Assembly (NCBI RefSeq): GCF_010671595.1
Contig: NZ_JAABOP010000001.1
Span: forward strand, 1,178,001 to 1,242,000
Direction: 5' to 3'
Origin: Muriicola jejuensis
Lineage (GTDB): Bacteria > Bacteroidota > Bacteroidia > Flavobacteriales > Flavobacteriaceae
DNA: 64,000 nucleotides
Below are positions 7,046-15,575 of this stretch, one piece after another. The position numbers were made by a program, and so were the translations under genes. Position 1 is the first letter of the stretch, and the number at the start of each line of letters is the position of its first letter. The notes beneath the pieces were generated by a model. The model had not been told where the DNA came from. It did no database searches and worked only from the letters and a program-made list of their open reading frames with translations.

Positions 7046-8629
7046 TCATGAGGAGCAGGCACACAATTTGAGTTTAGTGCCCGGCAACAACTTATTACCG
7101 CGAATACCGTTCCATTCTCGTAAATTCTCAATAGTAATTCCGGGATATTTTTGCGAAATGGTCCATAAGGAGTCTCCCTCTTTTACCGTGTGGAATTTTA
7201 TCTCGCTGTTGTTCAGAGGTTTATCCGATTCCTGTTGTGCTTCTGCCGAGACGTAAGGTTTTCTGGGGTAGATCGTAAGGCGATCTCCTATCCTCAGGGT
7301 ATTGCTCCTCAAGCCATTCCACTCTTTTATCTGGCTTACCCGAACGCCGTATTGCTCCGCGATCTTTCCGAGATAATCTCCGCTCCTGACTCTGTATCTG
7401 ATCCTGTCCTCTGCTTTTACCAGCTGTGGAAGGGGTGTTTCCTTTGACTTTAATTCCTCTTCCACATAGGCGTAGATAGAATCTTCATTGGCCACAAACT
7501 TTCCGATCTCCCTTTTCGGCAGCCTGAGGGTATACTTCTTTTCCGGGATATAGGGGATGATGTTCAGTTTGTAGGAGGGATTTAAAACAGTGAGTTCCTC
7601 CACACTTACATCCACTAATTTTGAGATCTGTTCAAAGGTGATCAATCGCTTCACGTGCACCGTATCTGTTTCAAAATAGGGCCTTGGTGCCTCCACTGCC
7701 TTGAGGCCGTGTTCCTCTGCGTACTCAAACAGATACATGGTAGCCAAAAAGGCAGGAACATAGCCCGCGGTCTCCCGGGGGAGGTTGCGCCTGATATTCC
7801 AATAGTTGGTATAGCCCCCTGACCTTCGTATCGCCTTATTCACGTTACCCGGTCCTGAATTATAGGCCGCCAGGGCAAGATCCCAATCCCCGAAGATGTC
7901 GTAAAGTTTGGAAAGGTACTGGCAGGCGGCTATGGTCGATTTTACAGGGTCACTGCGTTCATCCACATAGCTGCTTACATCCAGTCCATACATCTTTCCC
8001 GTTCCATACATGAATTGCCAGAGGCCGGTCGCCCCCACGCGGGATTTTGCTCTTGGATTTAAAGCTGATTCAATGATCGCCAGGTATTTGATCTCAAGAG
8101 GTATGTTGTGTTTGTCTAATTCCTGTTCAAAGAGAGGAAAATAAAACTGGCTTGCGGTGAGCATGCGCTCCATCAGGTCCTTTTTGCGGATAAGGAAGGA
8201 CTTGATAACGGATTCCAGAGAAGGGTTGTATGAAATATTGAATGGGGTTTTCTGATCCAGAGCCTGCAGGCGTTCCTTGAGCAGCTCTGTATCCAGTACA
8301 ATGCTTTCAAGGCCGGTAGTATCAGCCATGATCTCTTCCAGAAGGTTGACTTCCTCAAAGATCTGGCTCGAAAGTTCCGCATTCTGATAAAGTTCGGATA
8401 ACCACAGGCTATCGTACCGGGCCGCATCGGGATGGTCTTTGAGAACCACCTTCTTGTCTGCCCTGATCCAAAATGTGGAATCCCCTTGCCCTTTATCCAA
8501 AAGCGTATCCCTGTCCGTCATCAAATCCCTTCCTTTTGCCATTTCAGGATTTGCAGGTGCCTGGGCCAACATGAAGTGGAACCCTCCCAGAAGGAAGCAG
8601 GTAAGCAGCTGATGTCTAAGTGTGTACAT
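7046..8629 (-). CDS. mltD: MltD-like membrane-bound lytic murein transglycosylase with LysM domains
   Basis: 527 residues. A signal peptide (MYTLRHQLLTCFLLGGFHFMLAQA) is followed by an SLT lysozyme-like domain at about 165-310, with the catalytic Glu in IESALNPRAKS and the motifs GATGLWQFM and ALAAYNSGPGNV. At least two LysM modules follow (about 395-440, YRVRSGDYLGKIAEQYGV; and about 478-525, HTVKEGDSLWTISQKYPGI). The enzyme cuts glycan strands of peptidoglycan in the periplasm, forming anhydro-muropeptides, and LysM holds it on the wall. Between pgk upstream (110 bp) and the DUF4837 lipoprotein downstream (28 bp), all on the minus strand. The assignment is secure. Confidence 0.94.
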   Translation of the reverse strand: MYTLRHQLLTCFLLGGFHFMLAQAPANPEMAKGRDLMTDRDTLLDKGQGDSTFWIRADKKVVLKDHPDAARYDSLWLSELYQNAELSSQIFEEVNLLEEIMADTTGLESIVLDTELLKERLQALDQKTPFNISYNPSLESVIKSFLIRKKDLMERMLTASQFYFPLFEQELDKHNIPLEIKYLAIIESALNPRAKSRVGATGLWQFMYGTGKMYGLDVSSYVDERSDPVKSTIAACQYLSKLYDIFGDWDLALAAYNSGPGNVNKAIRRSGGYTNYWNIRRNLPRETAGYVPAFLATMYLFEYAEEHGLKAVEAPRPYFETDTVHVKRLITFEQISKLVDVSVEELTVLNPSYKLNIIPYIPEKKYTLRLPKREIGKFVANEDSIYAYVEEELKSKETPLPQLVKAEDRIRYRVRSGDYLGKIAEQYGVRVSQIKEWNGLRSNTLRIGDRLTIYPRKPYVSAEAQQESDKPLNNSEIKFHTVKEGDSLWTISQKYPGITIENLREWNGIRGNKLLPGTKLKLCACSS

Positions 8630-8739
8630 TGTTTTTGAATTGACTGTGGGGATGAACGAAAATGCGATTTTTTTCCGAAAGAAGAAAATAATCTTTGGGC
8701 TGGCCTTCCGTTCTCATGGCCTGCTTTTAAAAAACGGGG

Positions 8740-9933
8740 TTAATCTTTCATTATTGCTGCAATGCCCGGTAACACCCTGCCTTCCAGGCTTTCCAGCATG
8801 GCCCCTCCGCCTGTGGAAACGTAACTTACCTTGTCTTCAAAACCGAACTGTTTCACCGCTGCCACCGAGTCGCCTCCCCCCACAAGGGAAAACGCGCCTT
8901 CTTTGGTCACATCTTCGATCATATGGCCTACTGCGATAGTTCCTTTGGAAAAATTATCCATTTCAAATACCCCTACCGGACCATTCCAAAGTATGGTCCT
9001 GGAGGCCTGTATCACTTTTTCGAAGTTTTCCAAAGTCTTTGGGCCGGCGTCCAGTCCCTGCCATCCTTCCGGGATAGCATCTACGGCCACCACTCTTGTT
9101 TTCGCTTCATTGTTAAAATCATCAGCAGCCAGAACATCCACCGGGAGGTGTACTTTAACGCCTTTTTTCTTAGCAGTATCCAGTATTTCCAGAGCCAGCG
9201 GCATCTTGTCATCCTCGCATATGGAGGATCCTACCCGGCCCCCTTGTGCCTTGACAAAGGTATAGGTCATGCCTCCTCCAATGATGAGGTGGTCCACCTT
9301 GCCGAGAATGTTTTCGATGATGGTGATCTTGGAGGATACCTTTGCTCCTCCCAAGATAGCAGTTACGGGTTTCTCCCCTGTCCTCATTACCTTGTCTATG
9401 GCTTCGATCTCCTTTGCCATCAGATATCCAAAACACTTCTGACCCGGGAAGTAATTTGCCACGATAGTGGTGGAAGCGTGCGCCCTGTGTGCCGTTCCGA
9501 AAGCATCATTCACATAGATGTCCCCAAGTTGAGAAAGTGACTTTGCAAATTCGGAATCTCCTTGTTCTTCCTCCGCATGGAACCTGAGGTTTTCCAGCAG
9601 GAGTACCTCCCCGTCTTCGAGTTGATCGACAGCCTTTTTCGCCTTGGGTCCTGAGCAGTCCTCTGCGAACTTAACCTGTACCCCAATGATATCACTTACA
9701 GCATCCATGATATGTTTGAGAGACATTTCAGGTACGACTTTTCCATCGGGCCTGCCTAAATGACTCATTAGTACGGCACTTCCGCCATCTTCCAGCACTT
9801 TGAGCACAGTGGGTTTGGCGGCTTCTATGCGGTTGGTATCTGTTACCTCGAACTTACTGTTTAAGGGCACATTAAAATCGACCCGAATCAGGGCTTTTTT
9901 GCCTGAGAAATCAAAATCATCAATTGTTTTCAT
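8740..9933 (-). CDS. pgk: Phosphoglycerate kinase
   Basis: 397 residues, the normal length. Family motifs are visible throughout: RVDFNVPL near the start, [17 protein letters not shown] at about 195, NGPVGVFEM at about 315 and GGGDSVAAV plus STGGGAMLE near the end. The enzyme moves a phosphate from 1,3-bisphosphoglycerate to ADP in glycolysis and runs the reverse in gluconeogenesis, in the cytoplasm. It has its own promoter-like box upstream and is divergent from holB. The mltD-like gene follows on the same strand. Confidence 0.98.
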   Translation of the reverse strand: MKTIDDFDFSGKKALIRVDFNVPLNSKFEVTDTNRIEAAKPTVLKVLEDGGSAVLMSHLGRPDGKVVPEMSLKHIMDAVSDIIGVQVKFAEDCSGPKAKKAVDQLEDGEVLLLENLRFHAEEEQGDSEFAKSLSQLGDIYVNDAFGTAHRAHASTTIVANYFPGQKCFGYLMAKEIEAIDKVMRTGEKPVTAILGGAKVSSKITIIENILGKVDHLIIGGGMTYTFVKAQGGRVGSSICEDDKMPLALEILDTAKKKGVKVHLPVDVLAADDFNNEAKTRVVAVDAIPEGWQGLDAGPKTLENFEKVIQASRTILWNGPVGVFEMDNFSKGTIAVGHMIEDVTKEGAFSLVGGGDSVAAVKQFGFEDKVSYVSTGGGAMLESLEGRVLPGIAAIMKD

Positions 9934-9955
9934 GCATTGGTGAATTAAGGAAAAA

Positions 9956-9963
9956 CAAATGTA
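9956..9963 (-). promoter_or_regulatory. -7 promoter box TACATTTG of pgk
   Basis: Full match to TAnnTTTG on the minus strand, 22 nt before the pgk ATG, predicting a leader of about 16 nt. Confidence 0.6.
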
Positions 9964-10028
9964 AAGAATAAAAGGACGAGGGGAAAGCAGGCCTTTGGAT
10001 TATCCGGCGCAAACCATTCCTAATTCTT

Positions 10029-10036
10029 TATCTTTG
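10029..10036 (+). promoter_or_regulatory. -7 promoter box TATCTTTG of holB
   Basis: Full match to TAnnTTTG, but ending only 5 nt before the ATG at 10042. If used, the mRNA would be leaderless or nearly so. Confidence 0.5.
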
Positions 10037-10041
10037 ATCCC

Positions 10042-11193
10042 ATGCTATTTCAGGAGATCTTAGGGCTGAATCACATCAAAAAACACCTGACCCACAGTGC
10101 TGAATCAGGGAGGATCCCGCATGCCCAACTTTTTGTAGGGCCTGAAGGCTCGGGAACACTCCCGGCGGCCCTGGCATACGCACAATATATCCTTTGCGGT
10201 AATACCGGGGGTGAAAATTCGGGAGGGGATGAAGCCTGCAATCTGAAATGCCGGTCCTTCTCTCACCCCGACCTGCATTTCGCCTTTCCGGTTGCGAATA
10301 CGGAATCCGTAAAGAGCCATGCCGTAAGCAATCATTTTCTCTCAGAATGGAGGCAATTCCTGAAGGATGATCCGTATGGCAGCCTTTTCGACTGGTACCG
10401 ATGCCTCGGGATTGAAAAGAAGCAGGGGCAGATAGGTGTCGATGAGGCCATGGACATCGTCAAGAGACTCTCCCTTAAGTCCTACGAAGGTGGTTACAAG
10501 GTGATGATCATCTGGATGGCCGAAACGATGAACACGGCAGCCTCCAATAAGTTGCTGAAACTCATAGAGGAACCTCCGCATAAGACCATCTTCTTATTGA
10601 TCGCAGAGGACGAGGAACAAATTTTGCAGACCATACGATCTCGCTGCCAACTCCTGCATTTCCCGCCCCTGTCAGAAGATGCCATTGCACAGGCCCTTGT
10701 GGAACGCGGAGTAGCCCGGGAAGAAGCGAGGCATCTGGCGCACGAATCGAATGGGAACTTCAACAAGGCCCTGGAACTGATGAATAAGGATTCAGAAGAG
10801 TTGATCTTTGAGAAGTGGTTCGTCCAGTGGGTGAGAAGCGCTTTTCAGGCGAAGGGCAAAAAGGCGGCTATACACGAACTGATCTTGTGGAGTGAAGAGG
10901 TGGCCAGAACCGGAAGGGAAACACAAAAGAATTTCCTCAAGTACTGTATGTCTGTTTTTCGGCAGGCTATGCTTGTCAATTATAAAGCTGATGCGTTGGC
11001 CTATATGAAGATCCATGTTGACGGGTTCCAATTCGATAAATTCGCAGGCTTTGTGCATGAGAATAATGTGGTGGGGATCATGGAGGAGTTGGAAAAAGCC
11101 ATTTATCACGTGGAGAGAAACGGAAATTCCAAGATCATTTTAACGGATCTATCCATCAAAATCACAAGGCTCTTACACAAGCCGGCTGCTTGA
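10042..11193 (+). CDS. holB: DNA polymerase III subunit delta'
   Basis: 383 residues. The start MLFQEILGLNHIKKHL and the phrase GRIPHAQLFVGPEGSG are the usual opening of the clamp-loader AAA+ delta' family. Later motifs include VDEAMDIVKRLSLKSYEGGYKVMI split over the family's sensor region, AASNKLLKLIEEPP and QTIRSRCQLLHF. The Walker A-like loop reads GPEGSGT and lacks the GKT lysine, as expected for a delta' subunit that does not hydrolyse ATP. The role is loading of the sliding clamp at the replication fork. The DoxX gene follows after 31 bp and may be in the same transcript. Confidence 0.94.
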   Translation: MLFQEILGLNHIKKHLTHSAESGRIPHAQLFVGPEGSGTLPAALAYAQYILCGNTGGENSGGDEACNLKCRSFSHPDLHFAFPVANTESVKSHAVSNHFLSEWRQFLKDDPYGSLFDWYRCLGIEKKQGQIGVDEAMDIVKRLSLKSYEGGYKVMIIWMAETMNTAASNKLLKLIEEPPHKTIFLLIAEDEEQILQTIRSRCQLLHFPPLSEDAIAQALVERGVAREEARHLAHESNGNFNKALELMNKDSEELIFEKWFVQWVRSAFQAKGKKAAIHELILWSEEVARTGRETQKNFLKYCMSVFRQAMLVNYKADALAYMKIHVDGFQFDKFAGFVHENNVVGIMEELEKAIYHVERNGNSKIILTDLSIKITRLLHKPAA

Positions 11194-11224
11194 CCTTACC
11201 ATAGTAATCAATAATAAACCAAAT

Positions 11225-11623
11225 ATGAAAGGCTTTACAGAAAATTTACCCCAATTATTGCTGTTGCTCTTTGTCGTAATTACTTTCCTTCAGAGCGGCC
11301 TGGATAAGGTTTGGGATTGGAAAGGAAATCTATCCTGGCTCAGGGAACATTTCTCGAAGACTCCGCTGAGGAATCTAGTCCCATTACTTCTTCTCGTGAT
11401 TACCATCATGGAATTATTGGCTGGTATAGCCAGCCTGGTGGGAGGAATACAACTGATAGTGTCGGGTTCTAATGAGGTAGCCCGGGCGGGAGCGGTTCTC
11501 GCCGCCATTTCATTGTTGATGTTATTGTTGGGCCAAAGAGTCGCTAAGGACTACGATGGGGCTAAGACCATCGTGATCTACTTTATTCCTACCGTGATCC
11601 TGGTGCTGCTCCTGCAATATTAA
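11225..11623 (+). CDS. DoxX family membrane protein
   Basis: 132 residues with four predicted membrane segments: about 9-24, 48-68, 84-104 and 112-131. The pattern FVVITFLQSGLDKVWDW in the first helix is the conserved DoxX start, and LLLGQRVAKDYDGA matches the later loop. The biochemical role of this branch is not known; other DoxX proteins are quinone-linked oxidoreductase subunits or redox partners in the inner membrane. It follows holB by 31 bp. Its last 4 bases overlap the end of the convergent OmpH-like gene. Confidence 0.85.
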   Translation: MKGFTENLPQLLLLLFVVITFLQSGLDKVWDWKGNLSWLREHFSKTPLRNLVPLLLLVITIMELLAGIASLVGGIQLIVSGSNEVARAGAVLAAISLLMLLLGQRVAKDYDGAKTIVIYFIPTVILVLLLQY

Positions 11624-12135
11624 TTCCCCTGGGGCTGCTCCTCTGCGTTAAGAACTTTGAGAAGATCATCGGTTATGTCCTTGGCTTCGTCTCCATAAAG
11701 GACGCTTCCTCCTTCACCTCCGCCTAGAATGAAAGTATATCCGTTTGCTTTCCCGTAGGCCTCGATCTCTTTCCTAACCTTTTGGACTACGCTGTCCATC
11801 TCCGCCTGTCCCACTATGTTGAGTTGCTGTTCTTGCTGTTGTAGCATCTGACCCATGCGCTGACCTTTTTGCTGCAGGTTGCTGAAGGTCTCCTGAGCCT
11901 TGGTCTGACTCATCTTTTGCATTTCGATTTCCACGGCCTGGGCCTCATTTTGGAAGACCCTTGAAATACTGTCTCTTCTCAATTCGAAGTCTTTCCGCTT
12001 TTCGGCAAAGCGCGCTTCTACCGCTATTTTTTCCTTGTAGCCGTCCATAAGTCGGACGTTGTTTACAAAACCGATCTTGTCTTGCTGGCATCCCCAAAGA
12101 GAAACCATGGCTATAATCATTAGGACTTTCTTCAT
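11620..12135 (-). CDS. OmpH/Skp-like periplasmic chaperone, predicted lipoprotein
   Basis: 171 residues. The N-terminus MKKVLMIIAMVSLWGC has a lipobox ending in Cys16. The rest is IGFVNNVRLMDGY, the usual first strand of OmpH/Skp, a long Gln-rich coiled coil (about 45-125) forming the tentacle helices, and the closing segment GYTFILGGGEGGSVLYGDEAKDIT that packs back on the core. Skp-type trimers hold unfolded outer-membrane proteins in the periplasm. A lipid anchor is unlike E. coli Skp but occurs in Bacteroidota. The gene has its own -7 box; the end overlaps the convergent DoxX gene by 4 bp. Confidence 0.9.
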   Translation of the reverse strand: MKKVLMIIAMVSLWGCQQDKIGFVNNVRLMDGYKEKIAVEARFAEKRKDFELRRDSISRVFQNEAQAVEIEMQKMSQTKAQETFSNLQQKGQRMGQMLQQQEQQLNIVGQAEMDSVVQKVRKEIEAYGKANGYTFILGGGEGGSVLYGDEAKDITDDLLKVLNAEEQPQGN

Positions 12136-12383
12136 TTTAATTTATTTATTCGCCAAAAATAGTAAAGGAAAATTGGTAATTCTGATTTCAATACGATTTT
12201 CTCTTTCGGAAAGAATTACGTAGCATTTTAATATATAAACGTTCTCTATGCATTTGATATTTTTAATCAGATATAACTATTGATAAGGCGCTAATTTAAA
12301 GCGTTCTAAGCCTTTTTCTTTTCGTCTATAGGTATGTCGTTTTTAGGATAAAGATAGAGGCTTAGAGATGATCTGAATGCCTT
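12136..12383. other. 248-bp intergenic region between the methyltransferase gene and the OmpH-like gene
   Basis: Contains the OmpH promoter box and, at 12305-12313 and 12358-12366, inverted arms TCTAAGCCT/AGGCTTAGA separated by 44 bases. The arms could form a long-looped hairpin in the OmpH-side region; no T-run follows on either strand. No gene is seen. Confidence 0.4.
12154..12161 (-). promoter_or_regulatory. -7 promoter box TATTTTTG of the OmpH-like gene
   Basis: Full match to TAnnTTTG on the minus strand, 18 nt before the ATG at 12135. Confidence 0.55.
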
Positions 12384-13211
12384 TCAGGCCTTTTTAAGTA
12401 CATATATCATCGAAGAGTATTCTCCGGTTCTCCAACCGTGGAAGTTGGATCGTATTCCCGTCCAGAGAGCGTTCATCCAACTGTGCTTTCCACCCCTGTA
12501 CTTTTCCGAAAGAAGAGAAATATAAAAGGAGTCAAAAAGCATGGGCCGTACTCCAATAACCTTCCACCCTTTCCTTCCAAAGATCTTTTCCACAGAAGTC
12601 CGTGACAGATGCCATACATGTCTGGGCACATCGTAGGCCGCCCAATACTCCCCATAGACTTTAGCGTCATAAGACCTGAAGTTAGGCAAGGCAATAAAGA
12701 GCGTTCCATCTTCCTTGATCCGGCTCAACAGAGCATCTACCTCTTTATCCAGATCGCGAAAATGTTCCAGCACATGCCAAAGGGTGAGCACATCGTACTG
12801 CCTATCCGGAATTTCTAAGAGCGATGGCTGTAAGCAGACTCCTTTCTTACTTGCAGCATTCCTGGCCCTTGGATTAGGTTCAACCCCATCCGCTTGCCAT
12901 CCCCTGGATCTCAAATAAGAAATAAACGAACCCGTACCAGCCCCTACGTCAAGAACCCTGAGATTCCTTCCCGCAAAAGTTCGTATCCACGACTCCTTCT
13001 TTTTGAGACTTACTCTTTTAACCAGTTGGTATATTTTTTCAACTAAAGTTTTCGACCGGTCTGTATGAGAAATATAGGTTTCGTGTTCATAATAAGTCTC
13101 CAGATTTTCAGGACAAGGGGTGGTTTTGAGCAGCTGCAGTTCTTTGTCCATCATCAGGGTAAACTCCTTTCCCGTGAAGGCATGATCCCTGGTTCTTAAA
13201 TAGAATTGCAT
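12384..13211 (-). CDS. Class I SAM-dependent methyltransferase
   Basis: 275 residues from the ATG at 13211. A longer frame from 13277 begins MFHVEH, but that part is only the parS palindrome read as codons, and the family normally starts near MQFYLRTRDHAFTGKEF. The SAM-binding motif is VLDVGAGTGSFI at about residues 90-101, followed by the acidic residue in VEPNPRA and motif LTLWHVLEHF. Homologues of this layout are methyltransferases of unknown substrate, sometimes linked to surface polysaccharide or lipid work. It is the last gene of the minus-strand run DUF4175-ybeY-mnmG-methyltransferase. Confidence 0.88.
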   Translation of the reverse strand: MQFYLRTRDHAFTGKEFTLMMDKELQLLKTTPCPENLETYYEHETYISHTDRSKTLVEKIYQLVKRVSLKKKESWIRTFAGRNLRVLDVGAGTGSFISYLRSRGWQADGVEPNPRARNAASKKGVCLQPSLLEIPDRQYDVLTLWHVLEHFRDLDKEVDALLSRIKEDGTLFIALPNFRSYDAKVYGEYWAAYDVPRHVWHLSRTSVEKIFGRKGWKVIGVRPMLFDSFYISLLSEKYRGGKHSWMNALWTGIRSNFHGWRTGEYSSMIYVLKKA

Positions 13212-13260
13212 CTTGGATAGATTAGTAAAACGAAGTGCTGAAAAGTAATTCCGGGTAGAA

Positions 13261-13276
13261 TGTTCCACGTGGAACA
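13261..13276. promoter_or_regulatory. parS site (ParB-binding palindrome), copy 1
   Basis: Perfect 16-bp palindrome TGTTCCACGTGGAACA. It fits the widespread ParB-binding site (TGTTnCACGTGnAACA type). It lies 7 bp after the mnmG stop codon. The same palindrome occurs 7 bp before the mnmG start. Confidence 0.88.
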
Positions 13277-13283
13277 ATTTTTA

Positions 13284-15152
13284 TCATCGCCCCAGGAAAA
13301 CTAAAAGTACGCTGATATCACTGGGTGATACCCCGCTTATTCTGGACGCCTGTGAGATCGTCACAGGCCGTATAGTTTGCAGTTTTTCTCTTGCTTCAAA
13401 AGAAAGAGATTTGAGTTTTGTGTAGTCAAAATTATCGGGGATCCTGATATTTTCGAGTCTTTGAAGTTTGTCTGCATTACTCTTTTCCTTCTCTATATAT
13501 CCCGAATACTTGACCTGGATCTCAGCCTGCTCCATCACCTCCCGATCAATGTTTCTTTCCTTTACATAGTCAGAAACCTCCTTGAGCTGTAACATGTGTT
13601 CCATACTTACCTTAGGCCTTGAAAATACCTTAAACATCTTATCAGCCTGCTTTACGGGAGCAGATTCAACCTCTTCCAGGATCTGATTCATATCCGTTGG
13701 ATCAAAACTTGTGTTTCGGAAGAACTCCACAAATTCCTTTGACTTTCTTTCTTTCTCCTCCATCTTCCTCATTCTTTCTTCTGAGGCTAACCCAATTTCA
13801 TATCCTTTGGGTGTAAGACGCAGGTCCGCATTGTCTTGTCGTAAAAGCGTTCTGTATTCCGCCCTTGATGTAAACATCCTATAGGGCTCTTCAGTACCCT
13901 TTGTGATGAGATCATCTATGAGCACACCTATATAAGCCTCATCTCGCTGCAGGGTAAAGGGTTCCTTGTCGTGAATCTTCAGATGCGCATTGATACCCGC
14001 CATCAGCCCCTGTGAAGCCGCTTCCTCATATCCTGTAGTTCCGTTGATCTGTCCTGCAAAATATAAGTTCTCTATGATCTTAGTTTCCAGTGTATGTTTG
14101 AGCTGAGTAGGGGGGAAATAGTCATATTCTATAGCATAGCCTGGCCTAAAGAACTTAACCTTTTCAAAACCGCGTACTGTCCTAAGGGCTTTGTACTGAA
14201 CATCCTCAGGCAAAGAAGTAGAAAAACCGTTTACATAGACCTCTACCGTATTCCATCCTTCCGGTTCCACGAATATCTGATGACTGTCTTTCTCTGCAAA
14301 ACGATTGATCTTATCTTCAATTGATGGACAATATCTAGGGCCAATACTTTTTATCCTTCCGTTAAACATAGGAGATCTATCAAACCCCTCCTTTAAAATT
14401 TCGTGGACCTCTTTTGAGGTATGGGTCATAAAACAATCCCGTTGGGTTTTTAAAACTGGAGTGTCAAGATATGAAAATTTCTCTGGGAACTGATCTCCTG
14501 GTTGAGGGATCATACGTTCGTAATCGAGCGATCTGCCATCTACCCTCGGAGGCGTGCCTGTTTTCATCCGCCCACTGTCAAACCCGAGATCCACCAGCTG
14601 CTCAGTGATTCCGGTTGCCGCCTTTTCACCGGCTCTACCACCCCCAAATTGCTTCTCGCCTATATGTATAAGTCCGTTTAAAAATGTACCATTGGTCAGC
14701 ACCACCGATTTGGCCTTGATATCCAAACCTAAAGAGGTACGAACCCCTGCTATCCTGTTTCCTTTTACCAATAATCCCACCACCATTTCCTGGTAAAAGT
14801 CCACATTAGGGGTGCCTTCCAACATCATCCTCCATTCCTCTGCGAAACGCATTCGGTCATTCTGTGACCTTGGACTCCACATAGCCGGACCCTTACTCTT
14901 GTTGAGCATTTTAAATTGTATGGCCGATTTGTCAGATACTATCCCACTATAGCCTCCCAAAGCATCAATTTCTCTTACGATCTGCCCTTTTGCAATGCCT
15001 CCCATAGCAGGATTACAGGACATCTGCCCTATCGTCTGCAGGTTCATTGTGACCAGCAAAGCCTTTGAGCCCATATTAGCCGCTGCCGCGACCGCTTCCG
15101 CTCCTGCATGGCCTCCACCCACTACAACTACATCGTATTCTTTTTCAAACAT
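13284..15152 (-). CDS. mnmG: tRNA uridine-5-carboxymethylaminomethyl modification enzyme MnmG (GidA)
   Basis: 622 residues, the normal length. The FAD-binding start is [20 protein letters not shown]; other family marks are [23 protein letters not shown] split over residues 45-70, [10 protein letters not shown] at about 203, [16 protein letters not shown] at about 368 and [16 protein letters not shown] at about 435. The closing part [20 protein letters not shown] matches the C-terminal helical domain. With MnmE it makes the wobble-uridine modification in tRNAs that read NNA/NNG codons. The coding region is bracketed on both sides by a parS site at exactly 7 bp. ybeY ends 3 bp upstream. Confidence 0.97.
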   Translation of the reverse strand: MFEKEYDVVVVGGGHAGAEAVAAAANMGSKALLVTMNLQTIGQMSCNPAMGGIAKGQIVREIDALGGYSGIVSDKSAIQFKMLNKSKGPAMWSPRSQNDRMRFAEEWRMMLEGTPNVDFYQEMVVGLLVKGNRIAGVRTSLGLDIKAKSVVLTNGTFLNGLIHIGEKQFGGGRAGEKAATGITEQLVDLGFDSGRMKTGTPPRVDGRSLDYERMIPQPGDQFPEKFSYLDTPVLKTQRDCFMTHTSKEVHEILKEGFDRSPMFNGRIKSIGPRYCPSIEDKINRFAEKDSHQIFVEPEGWNTVEVYVNGFSTSLPEDVQYKALRTVRGFEKVKFFRPGYAIEYDYFPPTQLKHTLETKIIENLYFAGQINGTTGYEEAASQGLMAGINAHLKIHDKEPFTLQRDEAYIGVLIDDLITKGTEEPYRMFTSRAEYRTLLRQDNADLRLTPKGYEIGLASEERMRKMEEKERKSKEFVEFFRNTSFDPTDMNQILEEVESAPVKQADKMFKVFSRPKVSMEHMLQLKEVSDYVKERNIDREVMEQAEIQVKYSGYIEKEKSNADKLQRLENIRIPDNFDYTKLKSLSFEAREKLQTIRPVTISQASRISGVSPSDISVLLVFLGR

Positions 15153-15155
15153 ACC

Positions 15156-15575
15156 TTATTGTTCCACGTGGAACATCTTCATCTTTTGTTCCTCTAACTT
15201 CCTCATTCTTTTCTGTTCCCCTTCCGTCTTATCATTATAACCCATCAGATGCAATACCCCATGAACCATGACCCTTTTCAATTCATCCGGGAAAGTGGCT
15301 TCATATTTCTTTGCGTTATCTTCGACCCGATCCTTTGATATAAAAATGTCTCCTTGCAATTCACGGCCTTCGGTGTAATCAAAAGTGATGATGTCGGTAT
15401 CATAATCGTGGTTGAGATACTGTTTGTTCATACGCCTAAGTTCCACATCGTCCGTAAAAACATAACACAAATCAACTAAATTGAAACCCTCCGATTGAAT
15501 TACCTTTTTCAACCATTCGGTATATTTTTCTTCTTTCTCCAGGGTAAAAGAAATATTATAACAGAACTCAATCAT
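15156..15575 (-). CDS. ybeY: Endoribonuclease YbeY (rRNA maturation)
   Basis: 139 residues. The zinc motif is HGVLHLMGYND: His-x3-His as usual, but the third position carries Asp rather than the His of E. coli (HxxxHxxxxxH). I believe Asp is common in Bacteroidota. ISKDRVEDNA and DYDTDIITFDY are further family marks. The enzyme takes part in 16S rRNA 3'-end processing and ribosome quality control. The last residues, MFHVEQ, are simply the parS palindrome translated, so the C-terminus is set by a DNA site rather than by protein function. The start overlaps the DUF4175 gene by 8 bp. Confidence 0.93.
   Translation of the reverse strand: MIEFCYNISFTLEKEEKYTEWLKKVIQSEGFNLVDLCYVFTDDVELRRMNKQYLNHDYDTDIITFDYTEGRELQGDIFISKDRVEDNAKKYEATFPDELKRVMVHGVLHLMGYNDKTEGEQKRMRKLEEQKMKMFHVEQ
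15160..15175. promoter_or_regulatory. parS site (ParB-binding palindrome), copy 2
   Basis: Perfect palindrome TGTTCCACGTGGAACA, identical to copy 1, located inside the last codons of ybeY and 7 bp before the mnmG ATG. The centres of the two copies are about 1.9 kb apart. Confidence 0.88.

Noticed and set aside
13212-13277. Methyltransferase start at 13277 (MFHVEH)
   Set aside because: Those codons are the parS palindrome; homologues start near the ATG at 13211.
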